In this document: positions 35,846 to 45,158 of the stretch, one piece after another
Layout: every line of letters starts with the position of its first letter
Position numbering within the stretch: the first letter of the stretch is position 1
DNA from: Sphingomonas sp. IW22
GTDB taxonomy: Bacteria; Pseudomonadota; Alphaproteobacteria; Sphingomonadales; Sphingomonadaceae
Length of the DNA: 64,000 nucleotides
NCBI RefSeq assembly: GCF_041321155.1
Contig: NZ_JBGGWB010000003.1
Span: forward strand, 124,001-188,000
Reading direction: 5' to 3'
Program-made: the position numbers and the translations under genes
Notes under the pieces: generated by a model
Told to the model about the DNA's origin: nothing
Database searches by the model: none
The model's input: only the letters and a program-made list of their open reading frames with translations

Positions 35846-37642
35846 TCAGCTGATCGGCGCGCACTTGGCCGACAGCCAGGTGCGGTGCTCGTCGTCCAGC
35901 GTCGGGCCGACCTTTGCCAGCACTTCGGCGTGATAGGCGTTCAGCCATTCAAGCTCAGCCGGGGTCAGCAGCGTCGGGTTGATCAGATCGCGCTCGATCG
36001 GCACGAAGGTCAGCGTGCGGAAGCCCAGCATGGGCCGGTCGGCGCCCGCAATGTCGCGCGGTTCGATCAGGATCAGGTTTTCGATACGGATGCCGTAGCC
36101 GCCCGCCTTGTAATAGCCGGGCTCGTTCGACAGGATCATGCCCGCACGCAGCGGTTCGGTCGGGCCGCCGCCGGGATAATTGGGCGCGGCGATACGCTGT
36201 GGCCCCTCATGCACTGACAAATAGGCGCCGACGCCGTGGCCCGTACCATGGGCGTAATCGAGACCCGCTTCCCAAAGCGGGCGACGCGCAAAGCTGTCCA
36301 GATGCGCGCCGACCGTGCCATCGGGAAACAGGGCGGTGGCGACGGCGATATGGCCCTTCAGCACGCGGGTGAAGCGGTCGCGCATTTCGGCGGTCGGTTC
36401 GCCCACAGGCACCACGCGGGTGATGTCGGTGGTGCCATCCAGATACTGGCCGCCCGAATCGATCAGGAACAACTGGCCGCGCTCAATCGGCAGGTTCGAT
36501 TCGTCGGTCACGCGGTAATGCGGGATTGCGCCGTGCGGGCCGGTCGCGGAAATGGTGGAGAAGGACTGGTCGAGGAGTTGCCCGGTGGCCTCCCGGCACT
36601 CGCGCAGTTTCGCCGCCGCCGACAATTCGGTCTGGCCGCCCGCGGGGGCCGCCTGTTCGATCCACTTCAGGAAGCGGATCAGCGCGCCAGCGTCACGCAA
36701 CTGGGCGGCTTCATGGCCCGCGACCTCGGCAGGGTTCTTGATCGCCTTGGCCAGCACGACAGGATCGCGCACCGCCACCACCTTGGCCCCGCCCGCGTCC
36801 AGCGCGTCGAAGATCGCCGCGACCGAACCCGCCGGATCGGCGACCACCCGCTTGCCTGAATAGCCGCCCAGAGCGTCGGCAAAGGCGAGGCGCGGGTGCA
36901 GGCGGACGGCGTTGCCCAGATGGCGACGCACATCGTCGGTCAGCTTTTCGGGCGCGACGAAAAGGTCGGCGGTCGCATCGGCGTGGACGATAGCGAATGC
37001 CAGCGCGACCGGCGTGCTTTCGACATCGGTGCCGCGAATGTTGAACGCCCACGCGATCGAATCGAGCGCCGACAGCACCACCGCATCGGCGCGCTTGCTC
37101 TCCAGCCACTGGGCGATCTCGGTACGCTTGTCGGCGGCGTTGCGCCCGGCGAGATCGTCGGGATAGGCGCTGAGCGGCGCGGATGAGGGGGCGGGGCGGT
37201 CGGTCCAGATCGCGTCGATCGGGTTGGACGGTTCGGGCACCAGTTCCGCCCCCTGCGCCGCCAGTGCTGCGCGTGCTTCCTCAACCCAGCCGCGCGTGTG
37301 CAGCCACGGGTCGTATCCGATGCGCGCGCCGTTCTGCACCTGTTCGGCCAGCCATGCCGATACGCTGGTCGCGGGCACGGCGACATATTCCCAATGGTCG
37401 CCCGATACCTGTTCACGAACTTGGATCGTATAGCGGCCGTCGGTGAAGATCGCGGCCTTGTCCGCCAGCACGACGGCGCTGCCCGCAGACCCTTCAAACC
37501 CGGTCAGCCATGCCAGGCGCTGGGCATAGGCGCCGACATATTCGGACATATGCTCGTCGGTCAGCGGCACGACATAGCCGTCGAGCGACTGGCGCTTGAG
37601 CTGTTCGCGAAGGGCGGTGAGCCGGTCGGCGTGGATGGACAT
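35846..37642 (-). CDS. pepP: M24-family Xaa-Pro aminopeptidase, 598 aa
   Basis: This is the three-domain form of aminopeptidase P, cytoplasmic, removing an N-terminal residue ahead of proline. Two creatinase-type N-terminal domains (about 1-150 and 150-310) precede the pita-bread catalytic domain (about 315-535). Metal ligands are in FLIDSGGQYLDGTTD (two aspartates), HGTGHGVGAYLSVHEGP (histidine), and the glutamates of LSNEPGYY and GIRIENLIL. The length matches the long form. The ATG at 37,642 has an AGGAGG site 9 bases upstream. It is divergent from the oligopeptidase gene, with about 100 bp between the two starts. Both act on peptides. Confidence 0.9.
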   Translation of the reverse strand: MSIHADRLTALREQLKRQSLDGYVVPLTDEHMSEYVGAYAQRLAWLTGFEGSAGSAVVLADKAAIFTDGRYTIQVREQVSGDHWEYVAVPATSVSAWLAEQVQNGARIGYDPWLHTRGWVEEARAALAAQGAELVPEPSNPIDAIWTDRPAPSSAPLSAYPDDLAGRNAADKRTEIAQWLESKRADAVVLSALDSIAWAFNIRGTDVESTPVALAFAIVHADATADLFVAPEKLTDDVRRHLGNAVRLHPRLAFADALGGYSGKRVVADPAGSVAAIFDALDAGGAKVVAVRDPVVLAKAIKNPAEVAGHEAAQLRDAGALIRFLKWIEQAAPAGGQTELSAAAKLRECREATGQLLDQSFSTISATGPHGAIPHYRVTDESNLPIERGQLFLIDSGGQYLDGTTDITRVVPVGEPTAEMRDRFTRVLKGHIAVATALFPDGTVGAHLDSFARRPLWEAGLDYAHGTGHGVGAYLSVHEGPQRIAAPNYPGGGPTEPLRAGMILSNEPGYYKAGGYGIRIENLILIEPRDIAGADRPMLGFRTLTFVPIERDLINPTLLTPAELEWLNAYHAEVLAKVGPTLDDEHRTWLSAKCAPIS

Positions 37643-37739
37643 GGGGGAAACCTCCTTTTTCGCCTATATCGCGATGCGCACCGCCCAAGTCGAGGCGGCG
37701 GGTCTTACCGACCGGCCCCGGCGCCGCTATGTGGCGGGC

Positions 37740-39800
37740 ATGAACGATCTTCCCCAGCCGCCCGTCGCGGCACAGCGTCCGCACAGCTTCACTGCTCATG
37801 GCTATACGATCGAGGACCCTTATGCGTGGCTGCGCGACGCAGGGTATCCGAGTGTCACCGACAAGGACGTGCTCGCCTATCTTGAGGCCGAGAACAGCTA
37901 TCATGACGCGGTGATGGCGCCGCTGAAGCCGCTGTCCGACCGTTTGTTCAAGGAAATGCGTGGCCGCATCAAGGAGGATGAGGCCACCGTCCCGCAAAAG
38001 GATGGCGACTGGCTCTACTGGTCCGATTTCGAGGAAGGCGGCGAATATCGCCGCTGGTGGCGCAAGTCCGTGGGCGGCGGGGCGGACGAACTGATTCTTG
38101 ACGAACCGGCGCTCGCCGAAGGGAACGAGTATTTCCGTCTTGGCGCGCTGTCGATCAGCCGCGACGGGCGGCTGATGGCCTATGCCATTGATGTCGACGG
38201 TTCCGAACGGTTCGAGGCGCGGGTCAAGGACCTGTCCACGGGCGAGCATCTGCCTGACGTGATCCCCGGCACGCTGGGCGCGCTGGTATGGACCGCCGAC
38301 GGCGGCGCGTTCCTCTATACCCCCGCCAACGAACATTGGCGCACCGACCGCGTGATGCTGCACCGGCTGGGCGCCAGCGAAGATGTCGAACTGTTCCGCG
38401 AAGCCGATGAGGGGTTCCGCGTCGGCGTCAGCGAAACCCAGTCGCAGCGGTTCATCGTCATCGCATCGGGCGACCATGTGACCAGCGAAGTCTATCTGCT
38501 GCCTGCGGATAACGTGACCGCGCCGCTGCTGTGCGTATCCCCACGACAGGTGGGTCGCGAATATGATGTGGACGAGCATGACGGCACGCTGTTCATCCAC
38601 ACCAACGACATCGACCCCAATTTCCGGCTCGTCACCGCCACGCTCGACAATCCGGGCGAATGGGTGGAGCGGATCGCGCCCAGCCGCCAATTCTACATGA
38701 CCAGTGTCGACTGTTTCCGCGACTTCTTCGTGGTGGAGGGGCGTGAGGACGGCCTCGATCAGATCGAGCTGCACCGTTACGATGGCGGCGCGCCGACGCG
38801 GATTCCTTTCCCTGAGGCCAGCTATGTCGCGGGTCTGGGCGACAATCCCGAATATGCGGTGCAGACGCTGCGCCTCGGTTACGAATCGATGGTCACGCCG
38901 GGCACGGTCTATGACTATCATGTCGGCACCGGCACGCTCGAGGTGCTAAAGGTTCAGGAAATCCCGTCGGGCTATGACCCGGCGAAATATGCCACCGAAC
39001 GGGTCAAGATCACCGCGCGCGACGGGACGGAAGTGCCCTGTTCGATCGTCTATCCTGCCGGGTTTCCGCGCGACGGGTCGGGCAAGCTCTATCTCTATGC
39101 TTACGGCGCCTATGGCTATGCCGTGCCGCCGGGGTTTTCGACCAGCCGGATGAGCTTCCTCGACCGGGGGGTCGCCTTTGCCATCGCACATATCCGGGGC
39201 GGCGACGATCTGGGCCAGCAATGGTATCTGGACGGCAAGCTGACCAAGCGCACCAACAGCTTCACCGATTTCGTCGATGTGGCGAAGGGGCTGATCGAGC
39301 GCGGCTTCACCAGCACGGGCAATATCGCCATCGCCGGGCGGTCGGCTGGCGGCGAACTGATGGGCGCGGTGGTCAATTCGGACCCCGAATTGTGGCGCGT
39401 CGCGGTTGTCGATGTGCCGTTCGTCGACGTGCTGAACACGATGATGGACGCCACCCTGCCGCTGACGCCGGGCGAATGGCCCGAATGGGGCAACCCGATC
39501 GAGGACAAGGCGGCGTTCGAGCTGATCCGGTCCTATTCCCCCTATGACAATGTGAAGGCGCAGGATTATCCCGCCATGTGGATCGGCGGCGGGCTGAACG
39601 ACCCGCGCGTCACCTATTGGGAGCCGGCCAAGTTCGCCGCAAAGCTGCGCGCGATGAAGACCGATGACAATGTCCTGGTGCTCAAGACGCAGATGGGTGC
39701 GGGCCATGGCGGCAAGTCGGGCCGGTGGGAAAGCCTGAAGGAAGCGGCGGAAGAAAACGCCTTTGTCCTGTGGCAATTGGGGGTCGAGCAACCCGAATGA
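37740..39800 (+). CDS. ptrB: Oligopeptidase B (S9A serine peptidase), 686 aa
   Basis: A prolyl-oligopeptidase family enzyme that cuts short peptides after basic residues. The N-terminal beta-propeller (about 70-400) is followed by an alpha/beta hydrolase domain with catalytic serine in IAGRSAGGELMG and histidine in GAGHGGKSGR; the aspartate is likely in GGLNDPRV. YAYGAYGYAVPPGFS and HIRGGDDLGQQWY are typical of this subfamily. I chose the ATG at 37,740; the frame is open upstream to 37,596 but overlaps the divergent gene's start. Its stop overlaps the lnt start (ATGA). Confidence 0.9.
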   Translation: MNDLPQPPVAAQRPHSFTAHGYTIEDPYAWLRDAGYPSVTDKDVLAYLEAENSYHDAVMAPLKPLSDRLFKEMRGRIKEDEATVPQKDGDWLYWSDFEEGGEYRRWWRKSVGGGADELILDEPALAEGNEYFRLGALSISRDGRLMAYAIDVDGSERFEARVKDLSTGEHLPDVIPGTLGALVWTADGGAFLYTPANEHWRTDRVMLHRLGASEDVELFREADEGFRVGVSETQSQRFIVIASGDHVTSEVYLLPADNVTAPLLCVSPRQVGREYDVDEHDGTLFIHTNDIDPNFRLVTATLDNPGEWVERIAPSRQFYMTSVDCFRDFFVVEGREDGLDQIELHRYDGGAPTRIPFPEASYVAGLGDNPEYAVQTLRLGYESMVTPGTVYDYHVGTGTLEVLKVQEIPSGYDPAKYATERVKITARDGTEVPCSIVYPAGFPRDGSGKLYLYAYGAYGYAVPPGFSTSRMSFLDRGVAFAIAHIRGGDDLGQQWYLDGKLTKRTNSFTDFVDVAKGLIERGFTSTGNIAIAGRSAGGELMGAVVNSDPELWRVAVVDVPFVDVLNTMMDATLPLTPGEWPEWGNPIEDKAAFELIRSYSPYDNVKAQDYPAMWIGGGLNDPRVTYWEPAKFAAKLRAMKTDDNVLVLKTQMGAGHGGKSGRWESLKEAAEENAFVLWQLGVEQPE

Positions 39801-41371
39801 TCGCGATGCTTGCCCGGCGACCCTATGCGGTGCTGCTGATCGCGGGTGCGCTGTCGGCCACCGGCTTCGCGCCGCTTCAGCTGTTTCCGGTCACGCTCGC
39901 CGCGCTCGCGCTGCTTTTGTGGCTGGTGCATGAGGCGCCGGGGCTGAAGGCGGCGTTGCTTCGTGGCTGGGTTTTCGGGGTTGCCCATTTTACGGTCGGC
40001 AACAACTGGATTCAGCACGCCTTCGATTATCAGGACAAGATGCCGCCGGCGCTGGGTTATCTGGCGGTGGTGCTGCTAGCACTTTACCTTGCCATCTATC
40101 CGGCGATGGCGGCGGGGCTGGCGTGGCGGCTGGCATCGCCGCGTGCGGTTGGCGACGCGCGAACCGCGCCGGGGGGCAGCTATGTGCTGGTCTTTGCCGC
40201 CGCCTGGATCGCGACCGAATGGCTGCGCGCGACGATGTTCACGGGCTATGCCTGGAACCCGGTTGCCGTAATCTGGCTGCCGCTGCTCAGCGTGGCGCGG
40301 ATCGCGGCATTTGTCGGCACCTATGCGCTGTCGGGTATCACCGTTGCAGTCGCGGGCGCGCTGATGCTGCTGATCGGGTGGCGGCGCTGGCGGATGCCGG
40401 TGGTCACGGCGGCGGGGCTGCTGCTGGCCGGGGTCTTCGCCTCGGCCCAGCCGGTGCCGGGGCGGGTCGGTCCCGATACGCCGCATGTTCGCGTCGTCCA
40501 GCCTAATGTCGGGCAGGGCGCGATGCAGGACGGCGATTACGACCCCCGCATCCTTCAGGCGATGATCGACCATTCGGGCACGCCGCAGCGTCACCCGCGC
40601 CTGATCGTGTGGCCCGAAGGCGCGGTGAACTATTATCTTGAGGATGGGTATCCGCAGGACTGGTACTGGAAGGGCACGGCCCCCGTCACCCGCGGGCGTA
40701 TCGCCGCGCTGCTCGGCCCGCGCGATATGGCGCTGGTCGGCGCGACCGCGATCGAGTTTGACGGCAAGGGCGAGCTGGCGGGTGCGGGCAACAGCATCTT
40801 CGCCATCGACCCCGCCGGGCGGCTGGGGCCGCAGCGTTACGACAAGGCGCATCTGGTCCCTTACGGCGAATATCTGCCGATGCGCCCCATTCTGTCCAAG
40901 ATCGGCCTGTCGCGACTGGTTGCGGGAGAGATCGACTATCTGCCCGGACCGGGGCCGCAGACGCTGGAAGTGCCCGGTTTCGGTGAGATCGGGATGCAGA
41001 TCTGTTACGAGATCATCTTTTCAGGCGAAGTCGTCGACCGCGCGCATCGCCCCGACATGATCTTCAACCCATCGAACGACGGCTGGTTCGGCGCGTGGGG
41101 GCCGCCCGAACATCTGGCGCAGGCGCGATTGCGCGCGATTGAGGAGGGGCTGCCCGTTATCCGATCCACCCCCACCGGTATTTCGGCGGTGATCGACGCG
41201 CGCGGCAAGCTGGTCGCGTCGATCGGAATGGACCGGGCCGGCGCGGTCGAAGTGCCGATCCCCGCGCCGCTGCCCGCGACCGTGTTCGCCCGGATGGGCA
41301 ACTGGATGGCGGCGATCGTCGCGCTGGTGTTGCTGGGGCTGGCGATTGCCATTCGCCGCCGTCCGCGTTAG
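39797..41371 (+). CDS. lnt: Apolipoprotein N-acyltransferase
   Basis: 524 aa. It adds the third acyl chain to lipoproteins in the inner membrane. Several transmembrane helices span the first 200 residues and one closes the protein. The periplasmic nitrilase-like domain (about 225-490) shows the Glu-Lys-Cys triad: WPEGAVNYY, DKAHLVPYGEY and QICYEIIF. The start overlaps the stop of the oligopeptidase gene, so the two are translationally coupled. metK follows 70 bp later, as in other sphingomonads. Confidence 0.93.
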   Translation: MIAMLARRPYAVLLIAGALSATGFAPLQLFPVTLAALALLLWLVHEAPGLKAALLRGWVFGVAHFTVGNNWIQHAFDYQDKMPPALGYLAVVLLALYLAIYPAMAAGLAWRLASPRAVGDARTAPGGSYVLVFAAAWIATEWLRATMFTGYAWNPVAVIWLPLLSVARIAAFVGTYALSGITVAVAGALMLLIGWRRWRMPVVTAAGLLLAGVFASAQPVPGRVGPDTPHVRVVQPNVGQGAMQDGDYDPRILQAMIDHSGTPQRHPRLIVWPEGAVNYYLEDGYPQDWYWKGTAPVTRGRIAALLGPRDMALVGATAIEFDGKGELAGAGNSIFAIDPAGRLGPQRYDKAHLVPYGEYLPMRPILSKIGLSRLVAGEIDYLPGPGPQTLEVPGFGEIGMQICYEIIFSGEVVDRAHRPDMIFNPSNDGWFGAWGPPEHLAQARLRAIEEGLPVIRSTPTGISAVIDARGKLVASIGMDRAGAVEVPIPAPLPATVFARMGNWMAAIVALVLLGLAIAIRRRPR

Positions 41372-41440
41372 TGCCAAATATAACCATAGCTTTATATCTT
41401 GAAGTCCGGCCCGTGGCCGGGGCGAAGTGACGGGGAACCC
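41372..41440 (+). promoter_or_regulatory. metK leader with hairpin and possible SD-masking pairing
   Basis: An AT-rich stretch (41,381-41,399) could carry a -10 element. It is followed by a perfect hairpin CCGGCC-CGT-GGCCGG at 41,406-41,420. CCCGT at 41,410-41,414 can instead pair with ACGGG at 41,430-41,434, immediately before the GGGGAA that precedes the ATG. The two structures exclude each other, which is the layout of a translational switch. It does not match the SAM riboswitch consensuses that I can recall. Confidence 0.4.
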
Positions 41441-42625
41441 ATGCGCGACAATTATCTCTTCACCTCTGAATCGGTGTCTGAAGGCCATCCCGACAAGGTC
41501 GCGGACCAGATTTCGGACGCGGTCGTCGACCTGTTCCTGTCGCGCGACCCGGTTGCCCGCGTTGCGTGTGAAACGATGGTGACGACCCAGCGCATCGTTC
41601 TGGCCGGCGAAGTCCGCGCGAACGAGGACGTGTTCCCCAGCCTGGCCGAAATCGAGCAGGCCGCGCGCGATACCGTCCGCCGCATCGGTTACGAACAGCA
41701 CGGCTTTCACTGGCAGACGGCCGAGTTCGCCTGCCACCTGCACGGCCAGTCCGCGCACATCGCGCAGGGTGTCGATGAAAGCGGCAACAAGGACGAAGGC
41801 GCCGGCGATCAGGGCATCATGTTCGGCTTTGCCTGCGACGAGACGCCGGAGCTGATGCCCGCGACGCTGTATTATTCGCACCGCATCCTCGAAAAGATGG
41901 CGGCCGACCGTCATGCGCGCGTCGTCGACTTCCTCGAACCCGACGCCAAGAGCCAGGTGACGCTAAAGTACGAAAACGGCATCCCCACCGGCGCGACCGC
42001 GCTGGTCGTGTCGACTCAGCATACCAAGGCGCTGTCGAGCGACGCGGGCCAGAAGCGCCTGCGTGATTATGTGATGACGGTGTTTGAAGACGTGCTGCCC
42101 AATGGCTGGCTGCCCGCCGACCAGTCGCAGATTTATGTCAACCCGACTGGCCTGTTCGAAATCGGCGGCCCGGACGGCGACGCGGGGCTGACCGGCCGCA
42201 AGATCATCGTCGACACCTATGGCGGCGCGGCGCCCCATGGCGGCGGCGCGTTCAGCGGCAAGGACCCGACCAAGGTCGATCGTTCGGCTGCCTATATCAG
42301 CCGCTATCTGGCGAAGAACGTCGTCGCGGCGGGACTGGCCAAGCGCTGCACCATCCAGCTTTCCTATGCCATCGGCATTGCCGAGCCGCTGTCGCTGTAT
42401 GTCGACACGCACGGCACTGGCACGGTGGACGAGGCCAAGATCGAAGCGGTTCTGCCCAAGCTGGTGCGCCTGACGCCCAAGGGCATCCGCATGCATCTGG
42501 GCATGAACAAGGCGATCTATCAGCCGACCGCCGCTTACGGCCATTTCGGTCGCAAGGCGGAAGGCGACCTGTTCACCTGGGAACGCACCGACCTGGTCGA
42601 CGCGCTGAAGGCCGAACTGGGCTGA
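41441..42625 (+). CDS. metK: S-adenosylmethionine synthetase, 394 aa
   Basis: Makes SAM from methionine and ATP. Signature motifs are [20 protein letters not shown] at the N-terminus, [12 protein letters not shown], and the Gly-rich loop [16 protein letters not shown]. The frame is open upstream to 41,399, but family length and the GHPDK position fit the ATG at 41,441. A strong terminator follows the stop. The leader may regulate translation. Confidence 0.95.
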   Translation: MRDNYLFTSESVSEGHPDKVADQISDAVVDLFLSRDPVARVACETMVTTQRIVLAGEVRANEDVFPSLAEIEQAARDTVRRIGYEQHGFHWQTAEFACHLHGQSAHIAQGVDESGNKDEGAGDQGIMFGFACDETPELMPATLYYSHRILEKMAADRHARVVDFLEPDAKSQVTLKYENGIPTGATALVVSTQHTKALSSDAGQKRLRDYVMTVFEDVLPNGWLPADQSQIYVNPTGLFEIGGPDGDAGLTGRKIIVDTYGGAAPHGGGAFSGKDPTKVDRSAAYISRYLAKNVVAAGLAKRCTIQLSYAIGIAEPLSLYVDTHGTGTVDEAKIEAVLPKLVRLTPKGIRMHLGMNKAIYQPTAAYGHFGRKAEGDLFTWERTDLVDALKAELG

Positions 42626-42650
42626 TCCCGGCATCAATTGAATGACATGG

Positions 42651-42679
42651 AAAGGGGCCGGGCGACCGGCCCCTTTTTC
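42651..42679 (+). terminator. Rho-independent terminator after metK
   Basis: An 11-bp stem, AAAGGGGCCGG with CCGGCCCCTTT, closes a GCGA tetraloop and runs into a T-tract (42,674-42,678). It ends the metK transcript and separates it from lptB. Confidence 0.9.
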
Positions 42680-42790
42680 GTGCGCACACGGTCCCGCCAA
42701 ACGCACGCGCGCTCGCAAAGCTATGCACGAACCTTGCCAATCGATGGTAAAGGGACGAAAAGGCGCCGGTAACCGGGATGAAGTGAACCG

Positions 42791-43567
42791 ATGGACGACC
42801 TCAGCACGATCGAAGCCGCCCCGCCGATCGCCGAGGCGCCGAGCGACACCGGCCTGGCCGTCGTCTCGATCGCCAAGGCGTATGACAAGCGCGTCGTGCT
42901 GACCGACGTGTCGCTGAACGTCGCGCGTGGCGAAGTCGTCGGCCTGCTCGGCCCCAATGGCGCGGGCAAGACGACCAGCTTTTACTCGGTAATGGGACTG
43001 GTGAAGCCCGATTCGGGCCGGATCATGCTGGATGGTGAGGATATCACCGCGCTGCCCATGTATCGCCGGGCGATTTTGGGCCTTGGCTATCTGCCGCAGG
43101 AAACGTCGATCTTTCGCGGGCTGACGGTCGAGAAGAATATCCTCGCCGTTCTCGAACTGGCCGAACCGGACAAGGCGGCGCGCGGCGCCAAGCTGGACAG
43201 GTTGCTGGACGAATTCGGCCTGACGCGGCTGCGCGACGCGCCCGCCATGGCGCTGTCGGGCGGTGAGCGCCGCCGCGCTGAAATCGCCCGCGCGCTGGCG
43301 GCCGACCCGTCGATCATGCTGCTCGACGAACCCTTTGCCGGCATCGACCCGATTTCGATCGCGGACATTCGCGATCTGGTGAAGGACCTGAAACAGCGGT
43401 CGATCGGCGTGCTGATTACCGACCATAATGTCCGCGAGACGCTGGACATCGTCGACCGCGCATACATCATCTATGACGGGCGCGTGCTGTTCACCGGCAG
43501 CCCGGCCGAACTGGTCGCGGACGCCAATGTGCGGCGCCTGTATCTGGGCGAGGGTTTCTCGCTCTAG
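42791..43567 (+). CDS. lptB: LPS export ABC transporter ATPase LptB
   Basis: 258 aa. The cytoplasmic ATPase that powers LPS extraction with LptFG. Walker A is GPNGAGKTTS, the signature is LSGGERRRAEIARAL, Walker B is IMLLDEPFAGIDP, and the switch histidine is in ITDHNVRE. An N-terminal extension of about 20 residues precedes the core. The next gene is rpoN, the usual order. The partner genes lptC-lptA are not adjacent but lie about 5 kb downstream on the other strand. Confidence 0.94.
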   Translation: MDDLSTIEAAPPIAEAPSDTGLAVVSIAKAYDKRVVLTDVSLNVARGEVVGLLGPNGAGKTTSFYSVMGLVKPDSGRIMLDGEDITALPMYRRAILGLGYLPQETSIFRGLTVEKNILAVLELAEPDKAARGAKLDRLLDEFGLTRLRDAPAMALSGGERRRAEIARALAADPSIMLLDEPFAGIDPISIADIRDLVKDLKQRSIGVLITDHNVRETLDIVDRAYIIYDGRVLFTGSPAELVADANVRRLYLGEGFSL

Positions 43568-43591
43568 CGTCATGCCCGTGACAGGCCGCCC

Positions 43592-45103
43592 ATGAGCCTC
43601 GCGCCACGCCTCGATCTTCGCCAGACGCAATCGCTGGTGATGACCCCGCAGTTGCAGCAGGCGATCAAGCTGCTGGCGCTGTCGAACCTTGAGGTCGAAG
43701 GCTTCATCGCCGAAGAGATCGAGAAAAACCCGCTGCTGGAGGCCGCTCGCGACGATGACGGCGGCGGCGGGCCGGACGGCGATGCGGGGGACGCGCCTGC
43801 GCCCGTGCGCGACGAACCGGCGTCCGCCGACGAACTGCTCAGCTTTGGCGAGGGGGCGGGGGAGGCCAGCCTCGACGTCGATCTGGCCAGCGAAGCCTTT
43901 CACCACGATTCGCCCAGCGACTCGATCGGCGGCCTGGACGGGTCGCTTGGTCTGTCGGGTACCGGCGCGGGCGGCGTTGACGGGGAGGGGGTCGATTTCG
44001 ATAGCTTCGCCGCCGCCGACATCAGCCTTCAGGACCATCTGACGGCACAGGCCGGCGCAATCATCGCCGGGCCGGACATGTTCATCGCCGCGCATCTGAT
44101 CGACCAGATCGACGAATGCGGATATCTGGGCGTCAGCCTGCTGGATGTGGCCGACCGGCTGGGCGTGCCGCTGGTGCGGGTGGAGGGGGTGCTGGCGCTG
44201 ATCCAGACCTTTGACCCGACCGGCGTCGGCGCGCGCAGCCTGGCCGAATGTCTGGCGCTGCAGGCCAAGGACGCGGACCGGTACGATCCGGCCATGGCAC
44301 GGCTGATCGACAATCTCGACCTACTGGCACGCGGCCAGATCGCGCAGTTGCGCCGCATCTGCGGGGTCGATGAGGACGATATGGCGGACATGATCCGCGA
44401 ATTGCGCGATTATGATCCGAAGCCCGGCTGCCGATATGGCGGCGAATCGGTGCAGACGGTGGTGCCCGACATTTTCGTCGCGCGCCGGGGGGCGGGATGG
44501 GCGGTGGAGATCAACGCCGCGACGCTGCCCCGCGTGCTGCTGAACCGCGCCTATTATGTCGAATTGTCGGCGGCCAAGCAGGACAAGGCGTCGAAAAGCT
44601 GGCTGTCCGATTGCCTTGCCAGCGCCAACTGGCTGGTGAAGGCGCTGGACCAGCGGCAACGCACGATCATCAAGGTCGCGACCGAGATCGTGAAGCAGCA
44701 GGAGGCGTTCTTCCTCCACGGCGTCGCGCATCTGCGCCCGCTGACGTTGGCGCGCGTGGCCGAAGCGATCGAGATGCACGAATCGACCGTCAGCCGCGTA
44801 ACCAGTAACAAATATCTCAGCTGCGCACGCGGCGTGTTCGAGCTGAAATACTTCTTCACCTCCGCCATCCAGTCGGCCGATGGCGGTGACGCGGTTTCGG
44901 CGGAAGCAGTGAAGAGCGCGATCCGAGCGCTGATTCAGGCCGAAGATCCGAAGAAGATCCTGTCCGACGATACGCTGGTCGACCTGTTGAACGCCAAGGG
45001 GTTCGATATCGCGCGGCGCACCGTCGCCAAATATCGCGAATCGATGGGGATCGGCAGCTCGGTCCAGCGCCGCCGGCAAAAGGCGCTGGCGGGCGCATCC
45101 TGA
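43592..45103 (+). CDS. rpoN: RNA polymerase sigma-54 factor
   Basis: 503 aa. Region I is at the N-terminus (LRQTQSLVMTPQLQQAIKLL), region II is an acidic, Gly/Asp-rich linker (about 55-150) that is longer than usual, and the C-terminal part has the HTH and the RpoN box ARRTVAKYRE. It directs enhancer-dependent transcription at -24/-12 promoters. It lies 24 bp after lptB and is probably co-transcribed. Confidence 0.95.
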   Translation: MSLAPRLDLRQTQSLVMTPQLQQAIKLLALSNLEVEGFIAEEIEKNPLLEAARDDDGGGGPDGDAGDAPAPVRDEPASADELLSFGEGAGEASLDVDLASEAFHHDSPSDSIGGLDGSLGLSGTGAGGVDGEGVDFDSFAAADISLQDHLTAQAGAIIAGPDMFIAAHLIDQIDECGYLGVSLLDVADRLGVPLVRVEGVLALIQTFDPTGVGARSLAECLALQAKDADRYDPAMARLIDNLDLLARGQIAQLRRICGVDEDDMADMIRELRDYDPKPGCRYGGESVQTVVPDIFVARRGAGWAVEINAATLPRVLLNRAYYVELSAAKQDKASKSWLSDCLASANWLVKALDQRQRTIIKVATEIVKQQEAFFLHGVAHLRPLTLARVAEAIEMHESTVSRVTSNKYLSCARGVFELKYFFTSAIQSADGGDAVSAEAVKSAIRALIQAEDPKKILSDDTLVDLLNAKGFDIARRTVAKYRESMGIGSSVQRRRQKALAGAS

Positions 45104-45158
45104 GCGGCGGGCGTTTTCCGGGCGTGCAGTTCGGGGAACGCGCGGTATAGACCTGCCC

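Noticed and set aside
36236..36859. Plus-strand frames over the aminopeptidase gene
   Set aside because: Antisense of a recognised M24 peptidase; no independent support.
41963..44095. 710-codon open frame on the minus strand
   Set aside because: It is wholly antisense to metK, lptB and rpoN, whose motifs are clear; GC-rich third positions leave this antisense frame open.
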